Positions 33,797 to 41,503 of a DNA stretch of 64,000 bases are shown one piece after another. Position 1 is the stretch's first letter, and every line of letters starts with the position of its first letter. Position numbers and translations under genes: made by a program. The DNA lies in contig NZ_LMTJ01000003.1 in assembly GCF_001510715.1 (NCBI RefSeq), positions 236,972 to 300,971 of the forward strand, in the 5' to 3' direction. The notes under the pieces were generated by a model. It searched no databases. It saw only the letters and a program-made list of their open reading frames with translations, and was not told the origin of the DNA. Source of the DNA: Bacillus sp. FJAT-29814 (lineage in GTDB: Bacteria; Bacillota; Bacilli; Bacillales; Cytobacillaceae).

Positions 33797-34504
33797 TTGG
33801 AAAATGGAGTGATACATATTATTAAGAACAGTATTCCAAATTTATTTACGCTGTTTAATTTATTTTTCGGCTTTTTGTCGATCATGTATTCTGCACAGGG
33901 AGACTATAAAAATGCCGCCATCCTCATTTTAATCGGGATGATGCTCGACAGTATGGACGGGCGGATTGCCAGGATCCTCCGCGTGCAAAGTGAACTAGGT
34001 AAAGAATTAGACTCGCTTGCCGACGTTGTTACCTTTGGAGTTGCCCCGGCAATGATGGCCTATTATTCCTATTTTTCAAACTTTGGCATTTTCGGGATGG
34101 CGATTGCCGGGCTGTTTCCGCTGTTCGGTGCCTATCGGCTGGCCCGCTTCAATATTAATGCGGTCAAATCGTCACTTAAATATTTTACCGGGGTCCCGAT
34201 TACTGCCGGCGGCGGATTGTTAACCCTATTAACGCTGTTTCACGGAAAAATGCCTTCGTTCATTCTGCCCGTCTCATTTTTTGCCATTTGTTTCTTAATG
34301 GTCAGTACAATTAAAATACCAAGCTTGAAGGAAATTCCGCTCCCAAAATACGGCATTATTGTCACAGCCTTTTTGGCTTATGCAATTTACCTAAGTTTAA
34401 CAAGAGAGCGCTATCCTTACTTTATTTACGTCGCCGTCCCGCTTTATATCGCCTTCATCGTGTTTCAGCAAGTTCGGCGTAAACGCAAGCGGAAAACCAA
34501 GTGA
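33797..34504 (+). CDS. pssA: CDP-diacylglycerol-serine O-phosphatidyltransferase
   Basis: Makes phosphatidylserine, the precursor of phosphatidylethanolamine, from CDP-diacylglycerol and serine in the membrane. The CDP-alcohol phosphotransferase signature is complete: DGRIAR, G eight residues on, then two Asp spaced by four (ELDSLADVV). About seven hydrophobic helices and a very basic C-terminus follow. The start is uncertain: TTG at 33797 with AAGGG upstream gives 235 residues, and GTG at 33809 is also possible. No psd gene is adjacent, although B. subtilis has one next to pssA. Confidence 0.92.
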   Translation: MENGVIHIIKNSIPNLFTLFNLFFGFLSIMYSAQGDYKNAAILILIGMMLDSMDGRIARILRVQSELGKELDSLADVVTFGVAPAMMAYYSYFSNFGIFGMAIAGLFPLFGAYRLARFNINAVKSSLKYFTGVPITAGGGLLTLLTLFHGKMPSFILPVSFFAICFLMVSTIKIPSLKEIPLPKYGIIVTAFLAYAIYLSLTRERYPYFIYVAVPLYIAFIVFQQVRRKRKRKTK

Positions 34505-34615
34505 TGTGGTCGCAGAATAGAAAATGATTAAAAAAGCTGGTAATTTTTAAGAAATTTGTCTATTTTAATATAGGTATGGGTTTACACCCGATTTTCGCAG
34601 AAAGAAGGAACAGCC

Positions 34616-34918
34616 ATGAAAGTAAAAGTTAATAGAAGTGCAGCAAAAGCGTTGAAGGAAATGCTTGCGCAGGAGGAAGCACAAGGAAAGTTGTTTAGAG
34701 TTTACGTGACAAACGTACACGGCGATCATGCCCATTATGACTTGATGCTTGATACTCCAACCGAAAATGATACTGTGGTCTCATCCGATAAGGAGATTGA
34801 TTTCATCATTGAAAAAGGCAATGAATACTTGGAAAATATTTGGATCCAATACTTCCAGGTTCCCCAGGAAGAATGGGTCATTACCAATCCTGCCATGGGC
34901 CACCATCACCATCATTAA
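34616..34918 (+). CDS. HesB/IscA-like domain protein without cysteines, poly-His C-terminus
   Basis: A 100-residue protein with the fold pattern of the HesB/IscA family (N-terminal VKVNRSAAKALKEML, then FRVYV..., central beta strands). It contains no cysteine at all, so it cannot bind an iron-sulphur cluster in the usual way. Small Bacillus YneR/YqhN-type relatives also lack the cluster ligands. The protein ends in GHHHHH, and more histidines lie at residues 37-40 (GDHAHYD). Metal binding through His is plausible. ATG at 34616 follows AGAAAGAAGGA. It is a single gene. Confidence 0.75.
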   Translation: MKVKVNRSAAKALKEMLAQEEAQGKLFRVYVTNVHGDHAHYDLMLDTPTENDTVVSSDKEIDFIIEKGNEYLENIWIQYFQVPQEEWVITNPAMGHHHHH

Positions 34919-34924
34919 TGTTAC

Positions 34925-34967
34925 GAAAACATTTGGACTCCGGTTCAAGTGTTTTCTTTTGTTTTTT
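34925..34967 (+). terminator. Terminator of the HesB-like gene
   Basis: GAAAACATTTGGA / TTCAAGTGTTTTC stem (two G-T pairs) followed by TTTTGTTTTTT. Confidence 0.85.
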
Positions 34968-35048
34968 AAAAGATTCAAAATTGTTGAAAAAGCTGCGCGC
35001 TTTTTCATATAATCCAATTATTAGGACTTCAGACAAAGGGGATTTTTC

Positions 35049-36764
35049 ATGATTCGCCGTTTCTTTTCTTATTATAAGCCGCATAAAAAGCTGTTCATCC
35101 TCGATTTTAGCAGTGCCGTGGTGGTGGCAGTCTTAGAATTGGCGTTTCCGCTTGCGGTCCAATGGTTTATTGATGACCTCCTGCCAGAGAGTGACTGGCC
35201 GGCGATTGTCTCGGTCAGCATTGGGCTGTTTTCATTATATTTAATAAGTACCTTTTTACAGTTTGTTGTGAATTATTGGGGACATAAACTTGGCATCAAT
35301 ATTGAAACAGATATGCGGCAGGAATTGTTTGAACATGTCCAAAAGCAGTCATTCCGCTTTTTCGATAATACGAAAACTGGGCATATCATGAGCCGAATCA
35401 CCAATGATTTGTTTGACTTGGGCGAGCTGGCCCATCACGGACCGGAAGATGTGTTTATCGCCATTATGACGTTCATTGGTGCATTTTGGATTATGTTTAC
35501 CATTAATGTCAAACTAGCGCTTTCCATTCTATTAATTCTACCGCTGTTAATCGTACTTGTTGTTCTTTGCAATTTGAAAATGAATAAGGCCTGGTCCAAT
35601 ATGTATGCGAGTATTGCCGACGTTAATGCACGCGTAGAGGATAGTGTCTCCGGCAGCCGAGTTGTGCAATCTTTTACAAATGAAGATTTTGAGATTTCCA
35701 GGTTTAGGAAAAACAACCAACGATATCGCGCTGCGAAACTGGGCGGTTATCGCGTCATGTCGTTTAGCCTGTCTGGAATTTACATGATGACCAGAATGAT
35801 TACGATTATTGTGTTGGTTTACGGGGCATGGCTCAGTTTTACTGGTCAGCTTTCGTATGGTGAGTTAGTCGGTTTTGTCCTTTATGTGAATGTCTTGGTT
35901 AAACCGATCGACAAAATCAGTGCGATTATGGAATTGTATCCAAAGGGGATGGCCGGATTTAAGAGGTTCATTGAATTGATTGATTCTGAGCCTGAGATCC
36001 AAGATACAAAGGATGCCGTGGAGGTTGCTTCGTTAAACGGTAATATTGTCTTTCATGACGTGTCTTTCCGTTATGACCGGCATAAAGCAGTCCTAGAAGA
36101 GATTAATTTGGAAATTTGTGCTGGGGAGACGGTGGCCTTTGTTGGTCCTTCGGGTGCCGGCAAGACCACGATTTGCTCACTGATCCCAAGGTTTTATGAT
36201 GTTACTAGCGGCGCGATTACGATTGACGGACTTGATCTTCGGGACATGACGAAAAAATCATTGCGCTCGCAAATTGGGATCGTCCAACAGGATGTATTTC
36301 TGTTTACCGGAACCATCAGGGAAAATATTGCTTACGGAAAACGGAATGCTACTGATGAGGAGATTTATGATGCAGCCCGCCGCGCCCATCTTGAACAATT
36401 TATTGCCTCCTTGCCGGATGGCTACGAAACGGAAATCGGCGAGCGGGGGCTAAAGCTGTCAGGCGGCCAAAAGCAACGGCTGGCAATTGCCCGAATGTTC
36501 TTGAAAAACCCGCCGATTTTAATTCTAGATGAAGCCACATCGGCACTGGATACCGAGACAGAAAAGGTGATCCAAGAGGCATTGAATGAGCTGGCCCAGA
36601 ATCGGACGACGTTAATCATTGCCCATCGTTTGGCCACCATCCGCAATGCTGACCGGATTGTCGTCATAACAGAGGACGGCATTGCCGAAGAGGGGGCCCA
36701 TGATGAATTGATAGAACAGGGAGGTATATTTGCCAACCTTCACCGCGTACAATTTCAGCAATAA
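35049..36764 (+). CDS. MsbA-type ABC exporter, fused membrane and ATPase domains
   Basis: A 571-residue half-transporter that works as a homodimer to export a lipid or drug. Six membrane helices occupy about residues 15-300. The ATPase domain has Walker A GPSGAGKTT, the Q-loop in QIGIVQQDVFLF, signature LSGGQKQRLAIAR, Walker B LILDEATSALD and the H-switch in IIAHRLATI. It resembles B. subtilis YgaD. ATG at 35049 follows AAAGGGG. No paired half-transporter is adjacent, so it is probably homodimeric. Confidence 0.94.
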   Translation: MIRRFFSYYKPHKKLFILDFSSAVVVAVLELAFPLAVQWFIDDLLPESDWPAIVSVSIGLFSLYLISTFLQFVVNYWGHKLGINIETDMRQELFEHVQKQSFRFFDNTKTGHIMSRITNDLFDLGELAHHGPEDVFIAIMTFIGAFWIMFTINVKLALSILLILPLLIVLVVLCNLKMNKAWSNMYASIADVNARVEDSVSGSRVVQSFTNEDFEISRFRKNNQRYRAAKLGGYRVMSFSLSGIYMMTRMITIIVLVYGAWLSFTGQLSYGELVGFVLYVNVLVKPIDKISAIMELYPKGMAGFKRFIELIDSEPEIQDTKDAVEVASLNGNIVFHDVSFRYDRHKAVLEEINLEICAGETVAFVGPSGAGKTTICSLIPRFYDVTSGAITIDGLDLRDMTKKSLRSQIGIVQQDVFLFTGTIRENIAYGKRNATDEEIYDAARRAHLEQFIASLPDGYETEIGERGLKLSGGQKQRLAIARMFLKNPPILILDEATSALDTETEKVIQEALNELAQNRTTLIIAHRLATIRNADRIVVITEDGIAEEGAHDELIEQGGIFANLHRVQFQQ

Positions 36765-36772
36765 ATAGATAT

Positions 36773-36806
36773 AACCTTGCGACCCGTTTCGCAGGGTTTA
36801 TTTTTT
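36773..36806 (+). terminator. Terminator of the ABC exporter gene
   Basis: AACCTTGCGA / TCGCAGGGTT stem (one G-T pair) followed by TATTTTTT. Confidence 0.88.
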
Positions 36807-36917
36807 GATAAATACCTATAAATATATTATGTCAACTAAGTTTTGTATTTTGGCTCTTTTCGATTAAAAATGGTAACCTTATATGTAGTATTTCGTCTGA
36901 AGGGAGAATGGAAACAA

Positions 36918-37664
36918 TTGAAAGAAGATATTGTAATCAAGCTAATCGCACTAGATATGGATGGAACATTGTTAAATAATCAACATGAAATTTCCGATGG
37001 TAATCGACAAGCGATCAAGGAAGCGCAGGAGAAGGGGGTTCATGTAGTGCTAAGCACTGGGCGGTCTCTTCAAAACTGCCGGCCGCATGCCGATGAACTG
37101 GGACTGGCATCATACTTAGTGACGGTTAATGGCAGTGAAATCTGGGATGAAAAGTGCGAACTGGTAGAGCGTAATTTGCTAAAATCAGACCATATCGAAT
37201 GGATGCTGGAGCTGGCCAAGCAGCACGAAGCAACTTTTTGGGCAATCAACACCGAGCGAAATTGGCATAATGAAATACCGGAGGATTTACATAATGTCGA
37301 CTGGCTGAAATTCGGTTTTAACGTTCATGACGATGCCACAAGAGAATTAATTCTTCACGAGCTTAAGGCAAAAGGTGAATTTGAATTAACGAACTCTATG
37401 CCATACAATATTGAAGTAAACCCAATTGGCATCAGTAAAGCGAAGGGACTTCAACTCGTCTGCGACCGCCTTGGCATTGAAATGAAAAATGTAATGGCCG
37501 TAGGAGACAGCTTGAATGATTTAGCGATGATCATGGAAGCGGGAATTGGTGTCGCAATGGGGAATGCCCAGGAGACGTTGAAGAAAGCGGCAGACTGGGT
37601 TACCGCAACAAATGAAGAGGATGGCGTGGCCCAGGCAATCCGGAAATGGGTTTTAAGCGAATAA
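36918..37664 (+). CDS. HAD-superfamily phosphatase, Cof/YidA type
   Basis: A 248-residue hydrolase of the Cof subfamily, expected to remove phosphate from sugar phosphates or related metabolites such as flavin precursors. The nucleophile motif is ALDMDGTLLN, motif II is LSTGRS, motif III is the Lys in GISKAKGL, and motif IV is AVGDSLNDLAM. TTG at 36918 is preferred; GGGAG lies about 11 bases upstream. The frame extends upstream without a convincing ribosome binding site, so the start remains uncertain. Confidence 0.9.
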   Translation: MKEDIVIKLIALDMDGTLLNNQHEISDGNRQAIKEAQEKGVHVVLSTGRSLQNCRPHADELGLASYLVTVNGSEIWDEKCELVERNLLKSDHIEWMLELAKQHEATFWAINTERNWHNEIPEDLHNVDWLKFGFNVHDDATRELILHELKAKGEFELTNSMPYNIEVNPIGISKAKGLQLVCDRLGIEMKNVMAVGDSLNDLAMIMEAGIGVAMGNAQETLKKAADWVTATNEEDGVAQAIRKWVLSE

Positions 37665-37705
37665 TAATTTTTTTGAATAAAAGCAGCCGTCGCCGGAAAA
37701 CCTAT

Positions 37706-37732
37706 AAATAAGCTTTTTTTAAAAGCTTATTT
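37706..37732 (+). promoter_or_regulatory. Perfect 12-bp hairpin just upstream of the csp ribosome binding site
   Basis: AAATAAGCTTTT / AAAAGCTTATTT around TTT, ending 7 bases before GGGAGG. It could end the HAD transcript or act in the cold-shock gene leader. It is purely A/T apart from two GC pairs, so it would melt at modest temperature. Confidence 0.6.
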
Positions 37733-37754
37733 ATTTGTGGGAGGCTACAACGAA

Positions 37755-37958
37755 ATGGAACGCGGAAAAGTAAAATGGTTTAACAGCGAAAAAGGGTTTG
37801 GCTTTATTGAACGTGAGGGTGGCGAAGATGTTTTCGTCCATTTCTCCGCCATTCAAGGCGAAGGATACAAATCTCTGGAAGAAGGTCAAGAGGTCAGCTT
37901 TGACATTGAAAATGGCCAGCGCGGGCCGCAGGCAGTAAATGTCCGTAAAGAATCTTAA
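37755..37958 (+). CDS. Cold-shock protein (CspA/CspB family)
   Basis: A 67-residue OB-fold RNA chaperone. RNP-1 is KGFGFI and RNP-2 is DVFVHFSAI. It starts [17 protein letters not shown] from ATG 37755, with GGGAGG upstream; an in-frame upstream GTG lies within the ribosome binding site. It is slightly acidic with a C-terminal VNVRKES, near CspD/CspB in size. It is followed by two terminators in a row. Confidence 0.97.
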   Translation: MERGKVKWFNSEKGFGFIEREGGEDVFVHFSAIQGEGYKSLEEGQEVSFDIENGQRGPQAVNVRKES

Positions 37959-37969
37959 GACTATGAATG

Positions 37970-38003
37970 AAACAGACTCTACTCAAGGAAGTCTGTTTTC
38001 TTC
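37970..38003 (+). terminator. Terminator of csp
   Basis: AAACAGACT / AGTCTGTTT stem followed by TCTTC. Confidence 0.88.
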
Positions 38004-38009
38004 AATTTT

Positions 38010-38039
38010 GGCCGTTCACCTATGGGTGAGCGGCCTTTT
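38010..38039 (+). terminator. Second terminator after csp
   Basis: GGCCGTTCACC / GGTGAGCGGCC, an 11-bp stem with one G-T pair and a 4-base loop, followed by TTTT. Confidence 0.85.
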
Positions 38040-38048
38040 AGCGTGAGT

Positions 38049-38111
38049 ATTGTGGACCCAGTGGCATATTTGCTACTAAGATTGGGTTAGTGGCTTATTT
38101 GTGTCCACAAT
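38049..38111. repeat. Inverted repeat around imperfect direct repeats, non-coding
   Basis: ATTGTGGAC (38049) and GTCCACAAT (ending 38111) are perfect inverts. Between them AGTGGCATATTTG and AGTGGCTTATTTG are imperfect direct repeats. The following stretch to about 38250 has more TGTGTCC and GGGTCTG words but no gene. This accounts for most of the 415-bp gap between csp and the NERD gene, with the array below filling the rest. Confidence 0.55.
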
Positions 38112-38252
38112 TTGGGCCGGGCTTTTCTAAAAAGGAGTAATTTTGGGTTTTGTTGTGTCCTCAAATAGGATTTCTGGGTCTGAAATGGTGATTTTCTTAA
38201 AGAATTGATTAAAAAGGTGTGTTCAATGGTTAAAATTTTTGGCCACTCAAAT

Positions 38253-38383
38253 ATATCCGCGATGTTTCGAAGAATATCCGCGATGTTCTGGCAGATATCC
38301 GCGATAAAATAAATATATCCGCGAAAAAATCATTTTATCCGCGGAAAATTGAAAATATCCGCGAACGTACATTTTATTCGTTT
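38253..38383. repeat. Phased ATATCCGCG array, six clear copies
   Basis: Copies of ATATCCGCG start at 38253, 38274, 38295, 38315, 38335 (TTATCCGCG) and 38355, with a decayed seventh (TTATTCG) at 38375. Spacing is 20-21 bp. The array runs into the 3' end of the NERD gene, so the last decayed copy is inside its final codons. Confidence 0.92.
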
Positions 38384-39360
38384 TTCCAAGGAACTTGATT
38401 AGGAAAATAGATGCGCCCTTTATTCGAACCTGAGGAACTTAGATTTGCAGAACGAAGCAATCTATTCGCGACATCCGGTGAATCAACCCGAGCGAACTCA
38501 CGGAACTGCTTGTTAGTTATGGTTGACCCAATCAACAAAAAATAATCTTGCAAAGCAGGGACCAAAGCATTTTCTTTCACGTAATCATCACAAGAGGGGC
38601 AAAACCAATTTTTATCCTTGCGTTGAATGGGAAGATGATTGCAGACCGGGCAATGGATCCCGACCAGCAATTCCCTCTTTTGAATTCCATATCTATCGAG
38701 GATGGCGATAGTTGGATGTGTATTGAGTTTTAAAAGCAATTTGCTTAACCTGCGGAGATCCTTCGGTGAGAGGATTTCTGTCTTGTAAAGATTTTCAAAG
38801 GTCTTAATTTTATTGAATAGGCTCGGAGATTTGCATATATGCTGCTGGACCTTGTAAGAATTTCTACCGGTAAAATGGAGAATTGCATTGGGATTACTGA
38901 AGACAACAAGGTATTCAATGGGGATGGCAGGAAAATTATATTGGGCCAACAGCTTACTTATAAATCTCTGATGTCTCTCCACCTGCGCAATCGGATAAGG
39001 ATAAGGTTTTTCCCGATCTTCTATTTTTTGAACTAATTGTTCGGTGTCTGTGTCGATGTAAATTTTAGCTGTGTAGTTTTTTACGTCAATGATAAATCCG
39101 CGTTGAGGTGATAAAAGGAAGGTGTCAATTTGATGGTGAAAATCTCCGTCTTGAAAGTTTAGGTCGTGGAAAATGTGGTAATCTTTTTCTGGGAGGGCGC
39201 CCAAATAGAAGTCAATGGACTCTTCGCCCCAAAATCCTGACCGCCATTTCTCCAAATCTTCCATAATAATTGGCCGCTTCGGATGATTTTTTACAAGTCT
39301 CCGTAATAACGCCTCCAAAATAAGAATAATTAGAGGAATGTACCGCTTTTTAATGATCAA
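38374..39360 (-). CDS. NERD-domain protein with zinc ribbon and C-terminal helical domain
   Basis: A 328-residue protein. An N-terminal hydrophobic stretch (about residues 5-20) is followed by a NERD nuclease-related domain with HQIDTFLLS and GFIIDVKNY, matching the Asp ... (D/E)-x-K core of restriction-like nucleases. A zinc ribbon follows (CPVCNHLPIQRKDKNWFCPSCDDY), then a C-terminal helix-turn-helix-like segment. TTG at 39360 is chosen because AAAGGAG lies 8 bases upstream; a longer frame to 39441 lacks one. NERD proteins are poorly characterised. The gene is flanked on both sides by arrays of the same phased repeat. Confidence 0.82.
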   Translation of the reverse strand: MIIKKRYIPLIILILEALLRRLVKNHPKRPIIMEDLEKWRSGFWGEESIDFYLGALPEKDYHIFHDLNFQDGDFHHQIDTFLLSPQRGFIIDVKNYTAKIYIDTDTEQLVQKIEDREKPYPYPIAQVERHQRFISKLLAQYNFPAIPIEYLVVFSNPNAILHFTGRNSYKVQQHICKSPSLFNKIKTFENLYKTEILSPKDLRRLSKLLLKLNTHPTIAILDRYGIQKRELLVGIHCPVCNHLPIQRKDKNWFCPSCDDYVKENALVPALQDYFLLIGSTITNKQFREFARVDSPDVANRLLRSANLSSSGSNKGRIYFPNQVPWKNE

Positions 39361-39482
39361 ATGAATCACTCCTTTTTTGTTTGCTGATAAAATTCTAATT
39401 TTAGTTAGAGAATCCTGCCGAAATTTGTAGGATTTTATCAACTTTTTGTGACAATTTTAAGGATAGAGGTTCCGCGAAAATT

Positions 39483-39615
39483 ATATCTGCGATGTTTCGA
39501 CGGATATCTGCGCTAACCGAGAATATATCTGCGATAAATCAAATATATCTGCGCAAAACCAAAATATATCTGCGATAAATCAAATATATCCGCGCAAATC
39601 CAAAATATATCCTCG
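39483..39615. repeat. Phased ATATC(C/T)GCG array, seven copies
   Basis: Five copies of ATATCTGCG start at 39483, 39504, 39525, 39545 and 39566, then ATATCCGCG at 39586 and ATATCCTCG at 39607. Spacing is 20-21 bp. Most copies carry T for C at position 6, so this array differs as a block from the other two. The linker GATGTTTCGA after the first copy also occurs after the first copy at 38253. Confidence 0.92.
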
Positions 39616-39659
39616 GTCACCTTAAAACTACTATAATATAAAGAAAGGAGGCGGCTATT

Positions 39660-40496
39660 ATGAACGAACAGATTGCGATTGTGACCGGGGCTTCGAGTGG
39701 ATTCGGCCTGCTTACAACACTAGAGCTGGCCCGTAAAGGATTCAAAGTGGTGGCCACAATGCGGAATCCAGGTAAAAGTCAGGGACTATTAAACGAAGCT
39801 AAATTGCAGGGCCTGGAACAAAGGATCATCATCCACGAACTCGATGTCACCTCGGAAACCTCTATAAAAAAATTAACCCCACTGCTGGAATCGCTCAACA
39901 GGGTCGATGTTTTGGTTAATAATGCCGGCTATGCAGCGGGAGGGTTTGTCGAAGAATTGCCAGTGGATGAATATAGAAAGCAATTTGAAACAAATGTTTT
40001 CGGCGTAATTGCTGTCACCAAGGCTGTGCTACCGTTTATGCGCAGGCAAAGGCAAGGAAAAATTATTAATGTAAGCAGCATCAGCGGAATCATAGCGTTC
40101 CCGGGGTTATCGCCATATGTGGCCTCCAAGCATGCACTTGAAGGGTGGAGTGAAAGCCTCCGCTTGGAATTGATGCCTTTTGGCGTTGATGTTGCGTTAA
40201 TCGAGCCTGGATCCTACCAGACCAATATTTGGACATCTGGCAAACAAGTAACGAGTTCTTCCGCGGATTCTCCTTACTATGACTTTATGAGGAACTTAGA
40301 AAACTATATTGAATCGGGGAATGAGCAGTTCGGTGACCCGCGTGACGTGGCAAAGAAAATTGCCGAGGTTTCAATAATGAAGAGGCCGAAGCTTCGCTAT
40401 CCAATAGGAAAAGGAGTAAAAGCAATTATTATTCTGAAAAACCTTCTCCCTTGGAGCCGCTGGGAAGCAATTTTTTCTAAAAGGCTTCCAAAATAA
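39660..40496 (+). CDS. Classical short-chain dehydrogenase/reductase
   Basis: A 278-residue NAD(P)-dependent oxidoreductase. Cofactor motif TGASSGFG is near residue 10, NNAG near 90, and the catalytic Ser-Tyr-Lys is seen in NVSSISG and YVASK. The hydrophobic C-terminus (VKAIIILKNLLPW) suggests a membrane-associated or lipid-like substrate, as in YusZ-type proteins. The start at 39660 follows AAAGGAGG. The substrate is unknown. Confidence 0.93.
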   Translation: MNEQIAIVTGASSGFGLLTTLELARKGFKVVATMRNPGKSQGLLNEAKLQGLEQRIIIHELDVTSETSIKKLTPLLESLNRVDVLVNNAGYAAGGFVEELPVDEYRKQFETNVFGVIAVTKAVLPFMRRQRQGKIINVSSISGIIAFPGLSPYVASKHALEGWSESLRLELMPFGVDVALIEPGSYQTNIWTSGKQVTSSSADSPYYDFMRNLENYIESGNEQFGDPRDVAKKIAEVSIMKRPKLRYPIGKGVKAIIILKNLLPWSRWEAIFSKRLPK

Positions 40497-40662
40497 ACCA
40501 TATGCCCTTTTGTTTACTTAATTTATCCAACTGCATAAAAATGGGATTTTGTTCCAAGTTTTACCAGAATAATAAATTTTGAAAAAGTCGAAATTTTTTA
40601 GCAGGAATTTGCGGATATTGTGAGAATAATAGAAATAAGATAATACAAAAGGGGGGCTTTAC

Positions 40663-41124
40663 TTGGATATAAAAGTAGTAGAGAAGGATAGCCTAAAGGT
40701 AGTAGGTATTAGTTGGAATGGTACGTATTCTCAGATGAGCACGATTCCCCGCATGTTTACGGAATTGGAGGAACGGCTGGAGGAAATTCCATATAAGGCG
40801 GAAGAACCAGTGCTAATTGCCCCATTTCATAGCCGGGAGACAGAATTCACCTATTATGTAACTGCGCCTGTTGAAAAAATCGAGCGGGTCCCTGCTGGCA
40901 TGGTAGGTTTCACGATTCCACCAAAGAATTATGTATTTACTACCTACCTGGGTAAACCCGAAGAGGTTGAAAATACATATCTTCAATTGTTCAAGTGGAT
41001 GCAGGAATACGGTTATGATCATGACCAAAATGCTTTAAGCCTCGAAATTTACAAGGATAAACCGCATAATACCAATGGAGAACTTCATCTTGAAATTTAT
41101 CTGCCTGTAAAAGTATATAAGTAA
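40663..41124 (+). CDS. GyrI-like small-molecule-binding protein
   Basis: A 153-residue stand-alone GyrI-like/AraC-effector-binding domain (SOUL-type fold). These domains bind hydrophobic or cationic ligands, and some hydrolyse them. The typical elements are VVGISWNGTYSQ near the start, PVEKIERVPAGMVGFTIPPKNYVFTTYLG in the middle, and LEIYLPVK at the end. TTG at 40663 has GGGGGG upstream. There is no DNA-binding domain, so it is not itself a transcription factor. Confidence 0.85.
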   Translation: MDIKVVEKDSLKVVGISWNGTYSQMSTIPRMFTELEERLEEIPYKAEEPVLIAPFHSRETEFTYYVTAPVEKIERVPAGMVGFTIPPKNYVFTTYLGKPEEVENTYLQLFKWMQEYGYDHDQNALSLEIYKDKPHNTNGELHLEIYLPVKVYK

Positions 41125-41142
41125 ATCTTGGAAACAACAGTT

Positions 41143-41168
41143 AAGGAGAGGGGTGCCTCTTCTTTTTG
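41143..41168 (+). terminator. Terminator of the GyrI-like gene
   Basis: AAGGAGAGG / CCTCTTCTT stem (one G-T pair), four-base loop, then TTTG. Confidence 0.8.
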
Positions 41169-41242
41169 TTATTTATGGGCAATAAATTTCCTATCTATTA
41201 ATAAGTAGGGTATAATACCATAAAAGTATAGTTTAATACGAA

Positions 41243-41383
41243 TTCCTTCGGGGTCAGGTGAAATTCCGAACCGGCGGTGATGAAGCTTTAGCTTCTTAGT
41301 CCGTGACCCGGTTAACCTTTGGTTAAACGGTGGATCTGGTGAAATTCCGGAGCCGACAGTTAAAGTCTGGATGGGAGAAGGAA
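41243..41383 (+). promoter_or_regulatory. FMN riboswitch (RFN element)
   Basis: The conserved words TCGGGGTCAGGTGAAATTCC, CCGGCGGTGATGAAG, AGTCCGTGACCCG, GGTGGATCTGGTGAAATTCC, GCCGACAGTTAAAGTC and GGATGGGAGAAGG occur in order. Base helix P1 is TTCCTTC / GAAGGAA. FMN binding should favour the terminator that follows and shut off riboflavin synthesis. A -10-like TATAAT is at 41211. Confidence 0.97.
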
Positions 41384-41452
41384 AAATGCAGGTTTAAGAC
41401 TGGGCAAAAATTGTCCATTTTTAAGCCTTAATTTCCTATTGCCATTTTCTGA

Positions 41453-41483
41453 CCCCTGAAGGAATAATCTTCAGGGGTTTTTT
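41453..41483 (+). terminator. FMN riboswitch terminator
   Basis: CCCCTGAAG / CTTCAGGGG stem followed by TTTTTT, 20 bp before the ribD start. Confidence 0.93.
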
Positions 41484-41503
41484 CGTTTAAAGGAGAACTA
41501 AAG

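Noticed and set aside
33565..33825. 86-residue plus-strand frame between the terC-family gene and pssA
   Set aside because: It overlaps the end of the exporter in another frame, runs through the hairpin at 33667, and has no ribosome binding site.
38253..39615. CRISPR or tandem ORF explanation of the ATATCCGCG arrays
   Set aside because: The conserved part is only 9 bp, linkers are 11-12 bp, and there is no open frame that uses them. The geometry fits phased sites instead.
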